A stretch of DNA of 64,000 nucleotides, from positions 1,055,918 through 1,119,917 of the forward strand of contig CAJNDS010002590.1 of assembly GCA_905221605.1 (NCBI GenBank). Direction: 5' to 3'. The stretch's first letter is position 1. Every line of letters starts with the position of its first letter. Positions 1-12,457 of this stretch are shown here, in pieces. The notes beneath the pieces were generated by a model. It did not search any database, was not told the origin of the DNA, and was given only the letters and a program-made list of their open reading frames with translations. The position numbers and the translations under genes are program-made. Source of the DNA: Symbiodinium natans (lineage: Eukaryota; Sar; Dinophyceae; Suessiales; Symbiodiniaceae).

Positions 1-1885
1 CACTGCCTCCTCATCGATTTGCTACGGAATCACAGTCAGGTTGGTCAGGAAGTTAGTCGTGGGGTCAGACGCGACACAAACACAAATGGCACAGCCTGCA
101 CTGGCTCTGCGCCCTCAGCCAGGTCGCCTCGGCTTCAACCAGCGTAATGTTGGACTGGCTTTAGTGAGAAGGGGCACTATATGCGATGTTCCGGAAATCC
201 TATAGGGGAGCCCCCATTGTTTAGGGTGGTCCTCAATTATGCGATTTTGCCGGCCGGGGTTGAAGGGCGGGGGGCCGGGGAGCCAAAAAACTAAAAACGT
301 TTTGAATAAGAAACTCCGGACTTTTTTGGTGTCCACCCTTATTAAATTCCTTTTAAAATTTCATTACGAAACAGGCCCCCAAACAATTTTCCAAGGGAGT
401 AGCCCACGAGCTGCCCTGATTCGCTTTAGCAAGTTGTTTCGGTGGTCCGCATTTATGCGGAGCCCCGGCGACCGTGGAGCTACAAAGCCTGGAAAGCTTA
501 GACCCTCAAGCTTCAAGGCTTCCCCTCAACCCTCGACCCCTGGCCGCCCTACCCCCAGCCCCGTCCCAGCCCCAGCCCACACTATTCAGGATCCCGAAAA
601 CCCCAAAATGTTTGGGGGGGGGGGGGGGGGCCCCTACGTACTAAAGCGAGTCCAACATTAGCGTACTAGCATGGCGTTTCGGGGGCCGGATTCCGTCACC
701 AAGTCTGTGTCCGGCTATGTTTGACGCCATGATTATCACCCAGATATTATGACGCAAAAGCAAAAAACCACGTTGCCAAACATCTCCGAATAGGGGCGGG
801 GGGGGGGGGGGGGGGCATGGGATCACCTTTCGCATCGCAGACTTGTTCCTTGATATGCAAATCGACTTGCGATTGGCTGGCATCTTCTTTTGCAGAACTC
901 ACGGAATACAGAGAGCATCAGAATATCCAGAGTATCCTGGAGGCTCGGCACATCCTGAAGGTTCCTCGACACATTGACATCTCGACACATAGCCAAACTG
1001 TTGAGGCACTCTGGTTCCTGTTCTCTCCTTCTCCCGTAAGGCCCACCTGAGACAAACCTTCACAGTCACAACACTCCTGCAAAGCCATCTGCGTCTTGTG
1101 GACAGGTGCAGCTGCTACATCCCTGCAACCGCTGACGCAACCGCTGACACAAATGGCTGGTGAGCCGCTTAGCCAACTGAACCTGTGGCAAAATCTGAAT
1201 GTATGGAGCACATGGTGCCAAATGTCGCCTTGAACTCCAACACCTGTCCCAAAACCCATGAAACTGAGATGCTACTCAAGCCCATCTCAAGCCCACAAGA
1301 GCCCGCGAGCCCTTGTGTCAAAACACGAGGATGAGGATGGGACCAGCATGGCCCCAAACAGGGCCACTGCCGAGGGAAACATTGGGGAACTTCTCCTGGG
1401 AGTCGTTTCTGGCACCTCCTCTTCGCCACGGTTTTCAGAGTGTGTGCTACGAAGCTTTCTCTTTGCCCATGGCTTTCGACATACGTTATACATATATTGC
1501 CGGCCCGTGTATCTATCTATCTCCAGCTGTGGCTTCAGTTGAGCAGGGGGAAATCTGAGAGAGGGCAAAAAAGTCGTTTAACACCCCTGCACACAATCCA
1601 CGATGTAAAGCCCAAACTGACCTGCTTCAACGTGAGCAGAGCTTCATAGGAGATGGCCAAGCTCGTTCTATCCTAATTGGATTTGTCCGAATCTTCGCAT
1701 GCTTGCGCGCCGAAGATGCTACACTCCCTTGCAGGGCAAGCGGCTTGGGCGTTGCAGTCGACGTGAAGGGATAAGGTGCTCGCTACTGGATAAGGTGCAC
1801 GCTGCCTTAGTTTGGGCATCGGTGGCCTTGCCATGAGCCTCAAGCATCCTCAAGCATTCAACTCGAGATATGCGATGTACACGCT
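1..1885. other. No recognised gene
   Basis: Contains two long G runs (614-630, 798-815). Reading frames are open on both strands but none shows a family motif or a convincing splice pair. Confidence 0.6.
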
Positions 1886-2042
1886 TCATTCAATCACCAG
1901 GGTGGCTTGCAGAGGCAGGGCATTAGCATCTTGTTGGAACACTTGCATCAGCCATCCCCGAGCTTCCACAGCGGCTGGTTTCAGAAACATGAAAATCCGA
2001 GATGTCCATACGAAAGTCTCCACAGAGAAAGCTGAAAACCTC
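1886..2042 (-). CDS. Candidate terminal exon, unidentified
   Basis: Fifty-one codons then TGA (1888-1886), after the acceptor CTCGATGCAG. Contains ETFVWTSRIFMFLKPAAVEA and QVFQQDANALPLQATLVIE. No domain is recognised and no partner exon was linked. Composition is protein-like, but similar peptides occur by chance in introns of this window. Confidence 0.3.
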
Positions 2043-4299
2043 CTGCATCGAGAATGAACATGCTCCCGAACAACCCTCAAACCTTAGCCTTCCGAATCCT
2101 TCCGCCCTCGTATGACGGAAGCCCTAAGTCCCTAAGTCAGCGAACCCCCTCCCCCAAATGCACCCCCAAAGCTCACCCAAAAAATATCTTCTTGCATCCT
2201 GAAAAGGGCCCCGCTGCTCAAATGCCTCCAAACTCTGAAAATCTGCGGCCGAGTGGCGAGACCCACGCTGGCCAGGCCCGGCGAGTGATCGAGCCGCGTG
2301 CTTCGGGTTTGGGGCATCTGCCAGTTTTAGTCTCTCCAGGTGTTCGTGGTTTGCGGGGGGCCAGCCCTCCGCAATTGATTCAATTGATATATAGTTCGGT
2401 GGGGAAAGTCTTAGGCGCCGGCGACATTTAGCGGGCTTGTGGGCTTCGTCTCGAGTCTAGGCTCCAAAGCTTGGGGCCTGTAAGCCTGTTTTACCTTGGG
2501 GCCCCTCTTTGGCGTTTGGTTTGAAAAGCTTAGACCACATCTTATTGCTGGGCCAATGTTGTCGCGTTCGGGGTCTTCCAAGCCGAAATCAATCCGACAA
2601 GTGCCTCGAGTCCTAGAAGGGACATTAGTGGAAATGTCCTTCGGTGGCTCTTTCAGGGTTTTGGTGCCAACAAGCTGGGTGTAAGTAGTGGAGTGGTCGC
2701 CTCTACTCTGGGGCCCCTGCAGGGAGCCAGGAGGGGAGACAGATATGCCCCAACCTCGGCAGTCTCGGCGCGGAGCTCACTGGCAAAAACACTGCAACAG
2801 CCAGGTTCCCTGTGCAAACACCTCTGTCCTCACAAAGGCACCGGAACTCAGCCTAACCCAACGCAAAAACACACTAGAGGGGGAGAGGCCTAGCACCAGA
2901 TGGGGTCTGGAACTATGCACCAACACCTGTACGGCATGTGGAAATACAAATGAACGAGTAGGGTTCAGATCACCCGTGTAGTATCACTGTCAGCTGCCTA
3001 AGTGGGCTTGCATGCACGACCGGTTCGAAGGCAGGCTCGTGTAAACAAGAAAAGCACACCCGCATCATGACAAAGACCTGGTGGCCATGTTCAACGCCTG
3101 CGTCAGAACATACATTTGCAGAAACAGCGCCTACTCACGCCAGGCAGAGCTTCGTGCTGGGATACTGTACAGTGACTTGCATAACCGGCCCCAGTGAGAC
3201 GTTTAAAACTTTGCGGACCCGGTCTTCGGGTCTACAGAAGGCAGGAACTGACGGCCCTTGGACAGCGGCGACTGGTTGTTTTCAAGGTGGGACAAATGTT
3301 GATGTCGACTTGGGCTTAGCGGCCCAGGACTAAGCTGGACAATCAGCACAAGAAGCTTCCGGTAGAACACGCGCTGTGGCAACTAAGCAAGCGGAGCATT
3401 GGCGCTAGTTTTGCCATCTGAAGGCGTCAGGAACTGCTACTTTGGCAGTCCAATCACTGAAGCACCCAGGGCCTGGGATGCGCTGCGAGGGAAGCCCAGC
3501 CTCAAGTCTCAGAGTCTCAGATGCACAGCTCTGTAACGTTGTCAGTCACTACATGCCCCCCCCAGCCAGCTCAGCTGATCTTGAGCCTCTCGGAGCGTGA
3601 ACTTTCTCTGTCTAAGGGCGTATGGGGGTCCCGGGGGCCAAGGATGCCCCGGTTCTAAGCTCGAACATAAAGCGAATGCTCGACACTCCCCGAAGCCTGA
3701 GCCCGGCAGCGTCACGCGGTCACGCGGAGCAAAAGGCCTGTGCAGGTCCAGCACGGAGTGGGGCTTGGGGTTGAAAGGCTGCAGCTTCTTGACGTTGGAA
3801 AACTTGTCCTCTGCAGGTACTGCGTATCTGTTCTTCCTGGCCTGCACATTGGCTTCCAGGGAACCAAGAACTGCCACTCAACATAGCAAGCACAAACCCT
3901 GCACATAACCGAGGCCACACCTCATGACCGACTTGGTACTCAGCTCGGCCATCGCGCAGTGACGCTGATCGCCTCGAATGCTCTGAAATTGAGATGTGTT
4001 TGGGACAGCTCAGATCGATGTCTCAGGCCTTTTCGAAACCTCCAAAACCTCCACACCTCGTCACCCCTCACTGCAGGGATAAAGGGGAGGCTTTCGCCAA
4101 GACGCTGTCAAGTCTCCATCGGGGACGCCTGTGACATGGGTGGAACTTAGTGGGACTCGTGCGACTAAGTGCACCTTGCGGGCAAAGCAACTGCACAGCA
4201 ACGTAAACCATGGAATAATTGAAGATGCAAGAAGGTCACCGTTTGTCCGAGATTTAATATTAAAATCATTTTACTTCGAACATCCCCACCCTCTCTTGG

Positions 4300-4470
4300 T
4301 AGAGATACTCTGGGGTTGGGCACTCCAGGACACTCTGGGGTTTGGCCCTCCAGGAGACTTTGCGGCTGGGCACTCCAGGGAGACTCTGGGGTTTGGGTCC
4401 TCCAGGGACTCTGGGGTTGGGCACGCCAGGGACACTCTAGAGTTGGGCACTCCAGGAGTAGACCGGGCGA
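4300..4470. repeat. About 26-bp degenerate tandem repeat
   Basis: Roughly six units built around ACTCTGGGGTTGGGCACTCC AGGGAC, with unit lengths of about 24-32. Open on both strands by repetition; no gene assigned. Confidence 0.7.
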
Positions 4471-4520
4471 GGAGAAGAGTTCCGGACGAGGAGAAGAGTT
4501 CCGGGCGAGGAGAAGAGTTG
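4470..4520. repeat. 19-bp tandem repeat, almost three units
   Basis: GCGAGGAGAAGAGTTCCGG, then ACGAGGAGAAGAGTTCCGG, then a partial third unit, directly after the 26-bp repeat. Confidence 0.85.
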
Positions 4521-7500
4521 AGCTTAAAATGTAACAACCCCACACCGAGGGTGGGGGAAAAAAAAACTAGTTGTAGGCCGGGTCCACACCTGAGGGCAGA
4601 GCCTTCTCAAGTGGAACTCGAAGATGCAGTTATGTCCAAGATCTATGGGGGAAACACACACCTCAACCATAGCTTCAGAATATTCACAACAAAAGTGGCG
4701 ACCAATTACGCACTACGACATAGAAGACTTTCGTCCCTCCTGTTGCGTCACAACACGTCTGGCCTCTCTGTGCGGTCTCGATGTCATGTTCAAGACTGTA
4801 TGCATCTTTCAAATTCCGTCTTCACCTCTTGATCTGAACGAGCTCGCCATTTTGGTACCGAGCATCTTGGAGTCATTTGTACTGTTGGCTCAGCCTCCTC
4901 TCGAAATGATTCTGGCCCCCTGGAAACCATGGCGCCGCTCACCAAGCTCGGACTCTGAATTCGCGCTCGAATCTGATGGCTGCTTCTCATGCAGTCCCGA
5001 GGGCAGTATGCAAGCACGCCGGCGTACGTTTGAAGTAGCCGCTCAGTAGCCTATGCAAGCATCCCAGTGTTTTTGCAAACGTGGCAAACTGGAGCAAACA
5101 GCATCTCGCAACCAGGGGCTGGCTTGAGCCAAATTCTTGAGCTGGAGCCATTTTGCCGAGAAACCCTCAACTCCTCAACATGTTGAACAGCAGGACGCCT
5201 CCTTCTTGAATGCGTCCGTCGTCCACAAAGACTTCACGCGAGCAGCTCCTGTGGGAGAACAGATTCTCAGAATCTATAGGGTTTGCAGGGTTCTATAGGG
5301 TTCTGTTCAGGACAGGTGAAATGGAGGATTGCCTTCCGCTGATCCCCGAGCCATCATGAACCACATGCCTTTAATCTGGGCTTCAAGCCAGTGTACATAT
5401 AGCAAACCCCAAGTCAGCGGAGCTTGAGGCGGTACAGTGCTGGGAAGAGTCTTGATATGCTCCGGGTCTCCTTCCGTCGTAGGATGCCAGGTCGCAGTAG
5501 CCTCGGAAATAGCTACACGAGCAGCGATCGCTATTTCCCCATGCCCTGGCATCAGTGAAGCAGGTGCTACGAGCCCCTGCGGAACGACCCTGTAAGGCTC
5601 TAAGGGCAAATCCTTGAGAATCTTTCAGCTGCACCTTCACCGCAGCAACCCAGCAAAATCCCAACCGTTCCCCCCAGAACCTGACAAACCTGGAACATCC
5701 TTCAGAGTCCTTCGCGAAGGAATATGCCTACAGTGGCTAGAGCGGGCCAAGCTCCTGACAATCTCCTATATCCTATATCCCATGTCCTGAATGAGCCAAA
5801 ACCCCCCCCCCCCCCAAACGGAAACGGCACCAAAGCACGGCCCGAAGGGAAGCGCAGCTCCAACCCACCGAGGAGGAAGGCACCTTGACCACCTGTGATG
5901 CATCGTTCAGGTGACATAGAGGCTTACAACTCTCCGCCCGAGCCAAGCGAGACAGCGGAAGCAGCCCTCTCTTTGCTTTTGTGGGGGGAGCGGAGGGGGG
6001 GAGGGGGCTTTCGGGTTTCTGGGAGTACACTGAGGTTTCAATCATTCTCATAATCGCATGGAAAAGAGTCGTGCTCTTTCGGTCTTCGAGTGGCTTGGCC
6101 AACATCAAACGAAGCTCCAAAAGCGACGACAGTGGTTTCCGACAATGGCGAACTCCAGGTGCTTCATCCTCGTAGCGGTCAGCTCTTTTGATGCGCGAGC
6201 GCATCACGGATGCTTGGCGAAATCCGCGACACAAATGCACGATGTTTGGTCACCTCCTTTACAGTGGGAACCCTGCTGCTATATTCTGCGACGCATTCGG
6301 GACACGTGCTAGTTACAGTAGAAACACATCGCCATGGAATTGCATGGTTGGGACTGCACCCAGTTAGCTAAGCTTCTCGATGCTGCTCGTCATCACGTGC
6401 ACTGGCCTCTGGCAATTGCCACAAAGCATTCCTGGCCAGTACGGAAGGCCACGTGGCCAGCTTTCATCGAGGGCACGGTTCCTGGAACTGCGCACGCGAC
6501 AACAGCGGTGCAGGGATGGATTCCCTAGCAGAATCTAGCAGCTGGCAACTGTCAGCCTGAACTTGCATGGTGCGATGCAAAAGCTCATGGCTTTAAAGCA
6601 AAGTTGATGAACAAGCTCTCTTCTTTGCATTGACAAGCTGCAATCTCAACAGCACGCATTATTTCCAGAGTAAATCCGCCATCTGCCAGCATGACGAACG
6701 GCTGGGACAGCTTAATATACAATTAATATAAAGACACCTTACGGAAACGCCCACGAGGCCCCCTCTAGCAGACCTTGCCTTGTGTCCATACTTGCTCCAC
6801 TGGGAGGCCACGACACGCCTTTGGATTGAAGACTGCAGGCTTCGAGATGTTCCCATCGCTAGTACGATCAAGTGCATCATGCTTTTGTTGCTTTGTCTTG
6901 CCAGCTTCTCCACATCCCCGTCTTGGTGTATGCTTCAATAGCTGCACTGCTGATTTGTGCTCCGGTCCCTGCATCCAACACATTCAAAACACCTGTACCT
7001 CCTGTACCCCGAACCTGCAAGATCTTGCAGTGGCCTTGTGAAGCCTCAATCAAGATACCACAAGCTGATAGCCATCACGAAGCCACGAACCCTAGCTCCA
7101 TCTGGTTTACGGGATAATGACGCGGGCAATAAGAAGTTCGGGTGTGTCAGCACCGAAAACCCCCACTAGAAGTTCTGGCCTTGCGGAACTGTAGCAGTCC
7201 CGCCACACCGCGCCACCTACAGGGAAGTGCTGCGCATGTTAAATTCGATTTGCCATTTCGGAGAAGGACGGCGCGAGAACAAATTGCAAGTCAGAAGTCT
7301 CCAGCGAGTAGAACTTGTGTCTCCCTACTTCTGAGGCTCGGTCAGGTAGCTGGGGCTTCGGTTAGAACGCATTCAAGATTCGTTTCGGATCATCGCTTAA
7401 TCATGCTCAGCGCGTCATCCTATGTGAGGACCGACCATGCTCCCCGCATCTGCGCTGAAGGGGATCCTGGAAGTGACCTTCCCAAACTTCCCATGTGCCT

Positions 7501-10074
7501 GTGCTCGCACACCCACTGTCTTCTGCCCTCCTTGCGACATGCCGATATGCCGAGACATTCGCAGTGCGGGCTGATAAGGCTTAAGAAGGCAGATCATCTT
7601 GCAGAGCATCCGGATGCCTCTCAGAAGGGAAATTCCTTGACCCATCGCCTCCCCCCCCCCCCCCCCCCATTTCAAGCTTGAAGCGTTGCATTTCCCACAC
7701 CGTCCCCACAGCCTCAGCGGACAGTGGAGTGGCGGTTGGCGTAGACAAGCATTCCTGGGCTTCACAAACGTCTGGGGGAAGTCTGGGAAGCTCCCCCCCA
7801 ACAAAAACTCCTCAGAAGTAACACAAGGAGACAAAGTGGCCAACCTCTCTGGTCACTAAGCAGCTGTAGCGGGCCCCAGTGGGTGCACAAACGGGGACCG
7901 AGCTGAGCAGTGGCTGCCTCGGGCTGAAGATTCATGTGATGTGCTAGTGCTACGTAGGTTACGCGCTTCGTCTTGGGACATTCAGTCAACAGAGCCCTCC
8001 TTGGCTAAGGCAGTCACTGCTCTCGCAGCCGGGTGGTCCCTGCTCGATCGCCTTCCAACTGTATCCTTCGATGAACTTCGATGCATCAGACACTGCAGGA
8101 AGAGGGGAGCGCACCAAGCACTAAAACACGGCGTCACTGCGTTAATTTTAGGGCCAACACACATGCTGTGAGCTTCGCTTAAGAAACAACCGCGCCAACC
8201 CCTGCGCAGCACTGGCAAAGCTGAACCGGGCCAGAACCTTGAAGCTTAAGACCCCGAAGCTCAATGGCCAGAAGCATTTTTCTGAGCAAGGAGTCCACTC
8301 CACAGGAGCACCGAGACGGGGAAGGGCGAGGCCAACATGAAGAGCTGCCTGGTGTTCCGATTCACAGAGTTCCGAGTCGAAGCCTTCAGGTTCATGACCA
8401 ACCGGAGCCATAACACCCTCTGGGCTGGGAATCAAAATTCCGACCCTCTGTGCGAAGCAGATGGAGTGGGGGGTCGGAATTGCTGACTGCCTTGACCTCC
8501 AAGCTTTCCCCCCCCGCACCTCATGCCCAAGGACGGGTGTCATTAAGTGAGCCTTCATGCAAGGTTCGGACGCGCAAGGAGCCAAGCTCAGCGGCTCAAG
8601 CTGGGGAAGTGCAGGTGGCGAGGTAGACAAACACTTGCTACATTCTTGAAAGCTGGGCGTTCGTGGACTTCGTTTACCAAGTCTTTTCTTACAGTTAGCT
8701 CGGGTTCAAGGCAAGTCGCTGCTGGTGGAAGGCCAGTCCATTCCTTGGCTGGGCTATTCCCTCAACGGTGCAGAACATAGCAGAACTAGCAGAGCTTGCT
8801 ACCTCTCAAGCGCCAAACCTGCTGAGTTCCAGGGGCTCAGCGAGCCTGGGCGGGCCTTTCCGGACTCGCTTGAAGGTGCGTGCGGGAGCGAATCCCTTGC
8901 GCAGCCTTTCCAAAGCTTGCTACAATGAGGTCGCAAATGATGACCTCACATTTTTCCGAACAGTGGCAATTCGAAAAGTTCCCTCGGCTGAGCCGCACAC
9001 AAAGCCACAGTTGTTGCCTTCTTTGCACCTACTGACCTCTGCGGCTGCGGCTGCACAAGTTGGTCAGGTCGCTTCAACTGACGGTGCCACAGGGCCGTAT
9101 AGGGGGGCCTGGGGAGCATCAGAAGTGACAAGGGAACATGGGGCGTGAGTAAACTCGCATAAGCGAACATAATCCTGACGAAAGCAAATTGTAAGACCCT
9201 TTGGGGGTGCAGGCGCACGTCAATGAGCATCGCATTACCAGGGCGCTCCGTCTTTCTGCAAAGCCAGGAACCCAATCCGGCCAAGGATCTTGTATGTCGG
9301 GGTGCCAGCATCCGCCTTGGTGCGCAGCTCTACAAGACATGTTGGGAGGCCCCTCAAAGTGCAGCCCAGCCATCACTTGCTTCACAAACCAATGCATTCC
9401 GACACTGAGACACATCTCTGCCCCTACAAATACTTGTTCTTCCCAGCCGCATTGTCGGTGCGCCCGTCGTGGAAGCCTGGTGGGGTTTGTCGAGACTGGC
9501 AGGGCAAACAGAACATGCTGGTCACAAGCACCCCCCCCCCCCCACCCCCACGATGATGGAATCATCGCAGCTGCAATATAGATTCTTTCGCGGCTGCGAT
9601 GATTTCATCATCCACAGGTGCCACAGAGTAGCGATGATGCCGACTTCGGTCGTTACGAAAAGCCCTCATGAAACTTGGGCCGGGCCGCAGGTAGGGTAGA
9701 GGGCCTCCTCGGGTGGGATGAAGTAGTCCCCCCTGGAAAGTGCGACTACCTCGCGAGGGCCATGAGTGATGCGAGGCTGGGTTCGGACATTGAACAGCAG
9801 GTCTGTGCAAGCTTCGCCCCATGCGACAACACTCTAAGCCCTGGAACCAGGAGCTGCCAGGGTGCTTCTGCTGCCTGGTTCGGGCCTTGCAGTTGCAGCA
9901 AATCGGCCACTTTGCCTGGGCAAATAAGACTTTCACATTTTTGGGCTGATTTGGTTGCTGGCAGGTGCCAGTCGCTTATAAGCTCCCTGCAGAGAACTCG
10001 AATGTACGACTCTAAGATTAAGAAGCTGTGGCGTAGCCTTACAGGGAAGCTGCAAGCCCTAGCCCAAAACTTAC

Positions 10075-10437
10075 CTTGCGCGGCCTGACCGCGCGCTGTC
10101 TTTCTGCGACATCTTTGAGGCTTCCAATGAATTCTGCGCAGCTGAGGCGCGCATGAAGTGCAGGTCTCGGTAGAGGCCGAAGACCTCGGTGCGCCCAGGC
10201 ACCGCCAGCTCGTGCCACCACTCCTGGTGAACGTGGCACTCAGACATTCCGCAGACACGCAGAGCGGCATCTGCATGCCCCATCCATGACGTGCTCATTT
10301 CGCTCGTGATCCTTCAACAACTCACATGCCCTCAACCTCAGCTCCCTGGCCCCAAGCCTGGTACACGAGGTCCCAAGGAAAGCGGTGGACGATGGCCGCA
10401 AATGGCCCGGACTCCATGTAGAGGGCCGCATCCACGC
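10075..10437 (-). CDS. Two candidate exons of an unidentified gene
   Basis: Exon 10437-10337 encodes 33 codons (DAALYMESGPFAAIVHRFPW, DLVYQAWGQGAE) and ends GAG before GTTGAG. Exon 10298-10075 encodes HQEWWHELAVPGRTEVFGL and more, ending at a perfect donor AAG then GTAAGT. The two cannot be joined in frame with the boundaries chosen, so at least one edge is wrong. Both have protein-like composition (several Trp, balanced charges). They lie 2 kb downstream of the amylase exons on the same strand, but no amylase motif is present. A further open minus-strand stretch lies at about 10600-10836. Confidence 0.45.
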
Positions 10438-12457
10438 CTTTCGTGGTGTGCTTGTGCCCTTATAAGGTCTGCATACCGGCACCGTGTAGAGTTCTCCAAC
10501 ACGAAATGGTCGCCTCTACAAAAGGCTGGGCCCTCACGATGCAAGTCTTATGATTCTCTAACCCAGAGGTATATATCGACAACTCAGTTCGTCCCAGGAA
10601 TCGTCCTGTGACTGTGTGAACTTGGACTATCCGGGCAAGCTGCGCAACATCGTCACACCCATGTCGAAAAGCTCGGACAAGTGCCTGGTCTGGAGGTAGC
10701 ACATGCAAGCAACGCACATGGTGTGTTGGCATTGGAGACACCTGAAAGGGAGCTGACAACTTGAAACCCATCTGCCCCCACGAAGCCTTCAACTCCCTGT
10801 GTTCGAAGAGTATCTTTATAGCATCTTTCGTGTAGTGGCATGCTACAGGTCTCATGGAAGTAAGCTCAAGGCGTTTGCAGGATTCTAGTGGTGGACCAGG
10901 GCTCGTCCCTTAAACCCACACAAGTCACATGCCCCCATTGCAGGTGGACAGGGACGAGTTGCCGGCTCTGCATCTGCTGGACCTCTGGCCGGGTCAGATT
11001 CCAGTCCGGCAGCCCGTACCTAAGTCGAAGCTTCAGAACGCTTGACAAGGGAGCACCTCCACGTCTCCACGTGGGGAAACTGTAAGACGAAAGTAGTATT
11101 AAGTCCACACTGGCTCAGAGTAGAACAAATAGCAGTTGCCGCGACTTGTGCACTCTGACGGACCTGCGAAACCTGGGAGCCGACATGCACTTGGGAGGAA
11201 AACCTGCCGCCATGAACATTCGGGGAGATCAGATCCAGAAAGCCTCTACACAGCCTCGAGACGATATGGAACCCGAACCCCTCGTCATTGATCAGGTGGA
11301 ACAATGGGCAGATCAGAGAGGGAGAGAGAGAGGAGCAAAAGAAGAAACAGGACGAGGCACATGTCACATTGACAGCAGCTGCAGTCGGTGGTGACCAAAG
11401 AGCCGCAAAGGAAACCTGGGAGAGTTAGTTTCCACAGGCAGCACACAAAGTTTGCAAGGGATTCATGCAGCCGAGACAAACGCGAAAGAGTAGAATGCAC
11501 TGACCCGACTTCGCCTTAGGGCGCCTTCACTGGTCCGATCCTCTTCCCTCATTACAAATCCCCTTCATGGGGGGACCGAAGGGCTTCCGGCTTCTGGTCC
11601 TCCGGGGCCCCAGCCTGTCTCAGGGCCGACGCCACAGGTGCCCCAGGTCACGTGGCCTTCCTCATGAGGAGGTTGGAGGAAAGGTGAAAGGGCAGCTGTA
11701 TAGATTACATGATTACACTGTATACCGAGCTTAGGCTGGTGGAGGGTTCAGCTTGCAGAGTCTTGTTGAACAATGTGGGCCTGATGGTGGAAGTCCTTGG
11801 GTCCCGCAGCATCCCAACCATGAGCACCTGCGCCCGGATGCGTTCTTCGAAGAAACAGCCGTTGTGAATCAACACCAACTTTACATCGCACAGGCGTGCT
11901 GATTCCATGAAAGATTGGGGCTCAAGCCACCTTGATGCTTGTTAACATTATTGGGCGCGGGCTCAGAAGCGACTGCAGCTCGATTCTTGTCATTTGACAT
12001 GAAAGGCATGAAGAAACATCCAGCTTCGAGGTGCTCTACATCGTCTCTGTGACTCGAGGTCATCACTTCGATGACGCCCGAGGCCATGCGTGGAGGTGTG
12101 GAACTAGCAGCCGGCGCGTGCAATGGGGGAGGTGCTGCGAGAAGAGAGTGCCTTGAGTTTGGCGGTTGCCGTACTTCGTGCCATTCCAGCCGACCTGGGG
12201 TTCGGTGATGCCTACGTAGCTTTGTCATGGGTGCACCGATGAACAGGCTGTCAACAGTCCATGACCGTCTTTCACGTGAGCCAAGGAGATGACATATGAT
12301 TGTCAGCACATCGCATGCATCTCTGGAACCCTCCCGACAGCTCACGGCATTCTGCAACTGTTCCGTGAACTCGACACCCGATCCCAAACTCGCTTCTGCT
12401 CTGCAGGTGGCACATGGCGTGGAGCCATCTGTCTGAGCTTCGGCAGCGTGGCAAGGC
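10438..12457. other. Unassigned, probably introns between the amylase and 10-kb exons
   Basis: Minus-strand 11080-10930 (LPDWNLTRPEVQQMQSRQLV after the acceptor TTTCGTCTTACAG) and 10836-10600 look protein-like but could not be linked. Amylase regions II-IV were looked for here and not recognised. Confidence 0.4.

Larger units (their letters stand above)
2043..10074. other. Gene-poor stretch, repeats and weak candidates only
   Basis: Holds the 4.3-4.5 kb tandem repeats and C tracts at 5802 and 7651. Minus-strand 3851-3790 (RKNRYAVPAEDKFSNVKKLQ after TGTGCAG) is exon-like but unidentified. Minus-strand 5307-5609 and 5773-6240 are open without a recognised motif. Nothing else can be supported. 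Confidence 0.5.

Noticed and set aside
5120-5160. Sequence resembling the dinoflagellate spliced leader (CTTGAGCCAAA and GAGCCATTTTG)
   Set aside because: Only about 10 bases match in each orientation and no relict mRNA follows. A similar GAGCCATTTTTGCC at 12868 is also too short.
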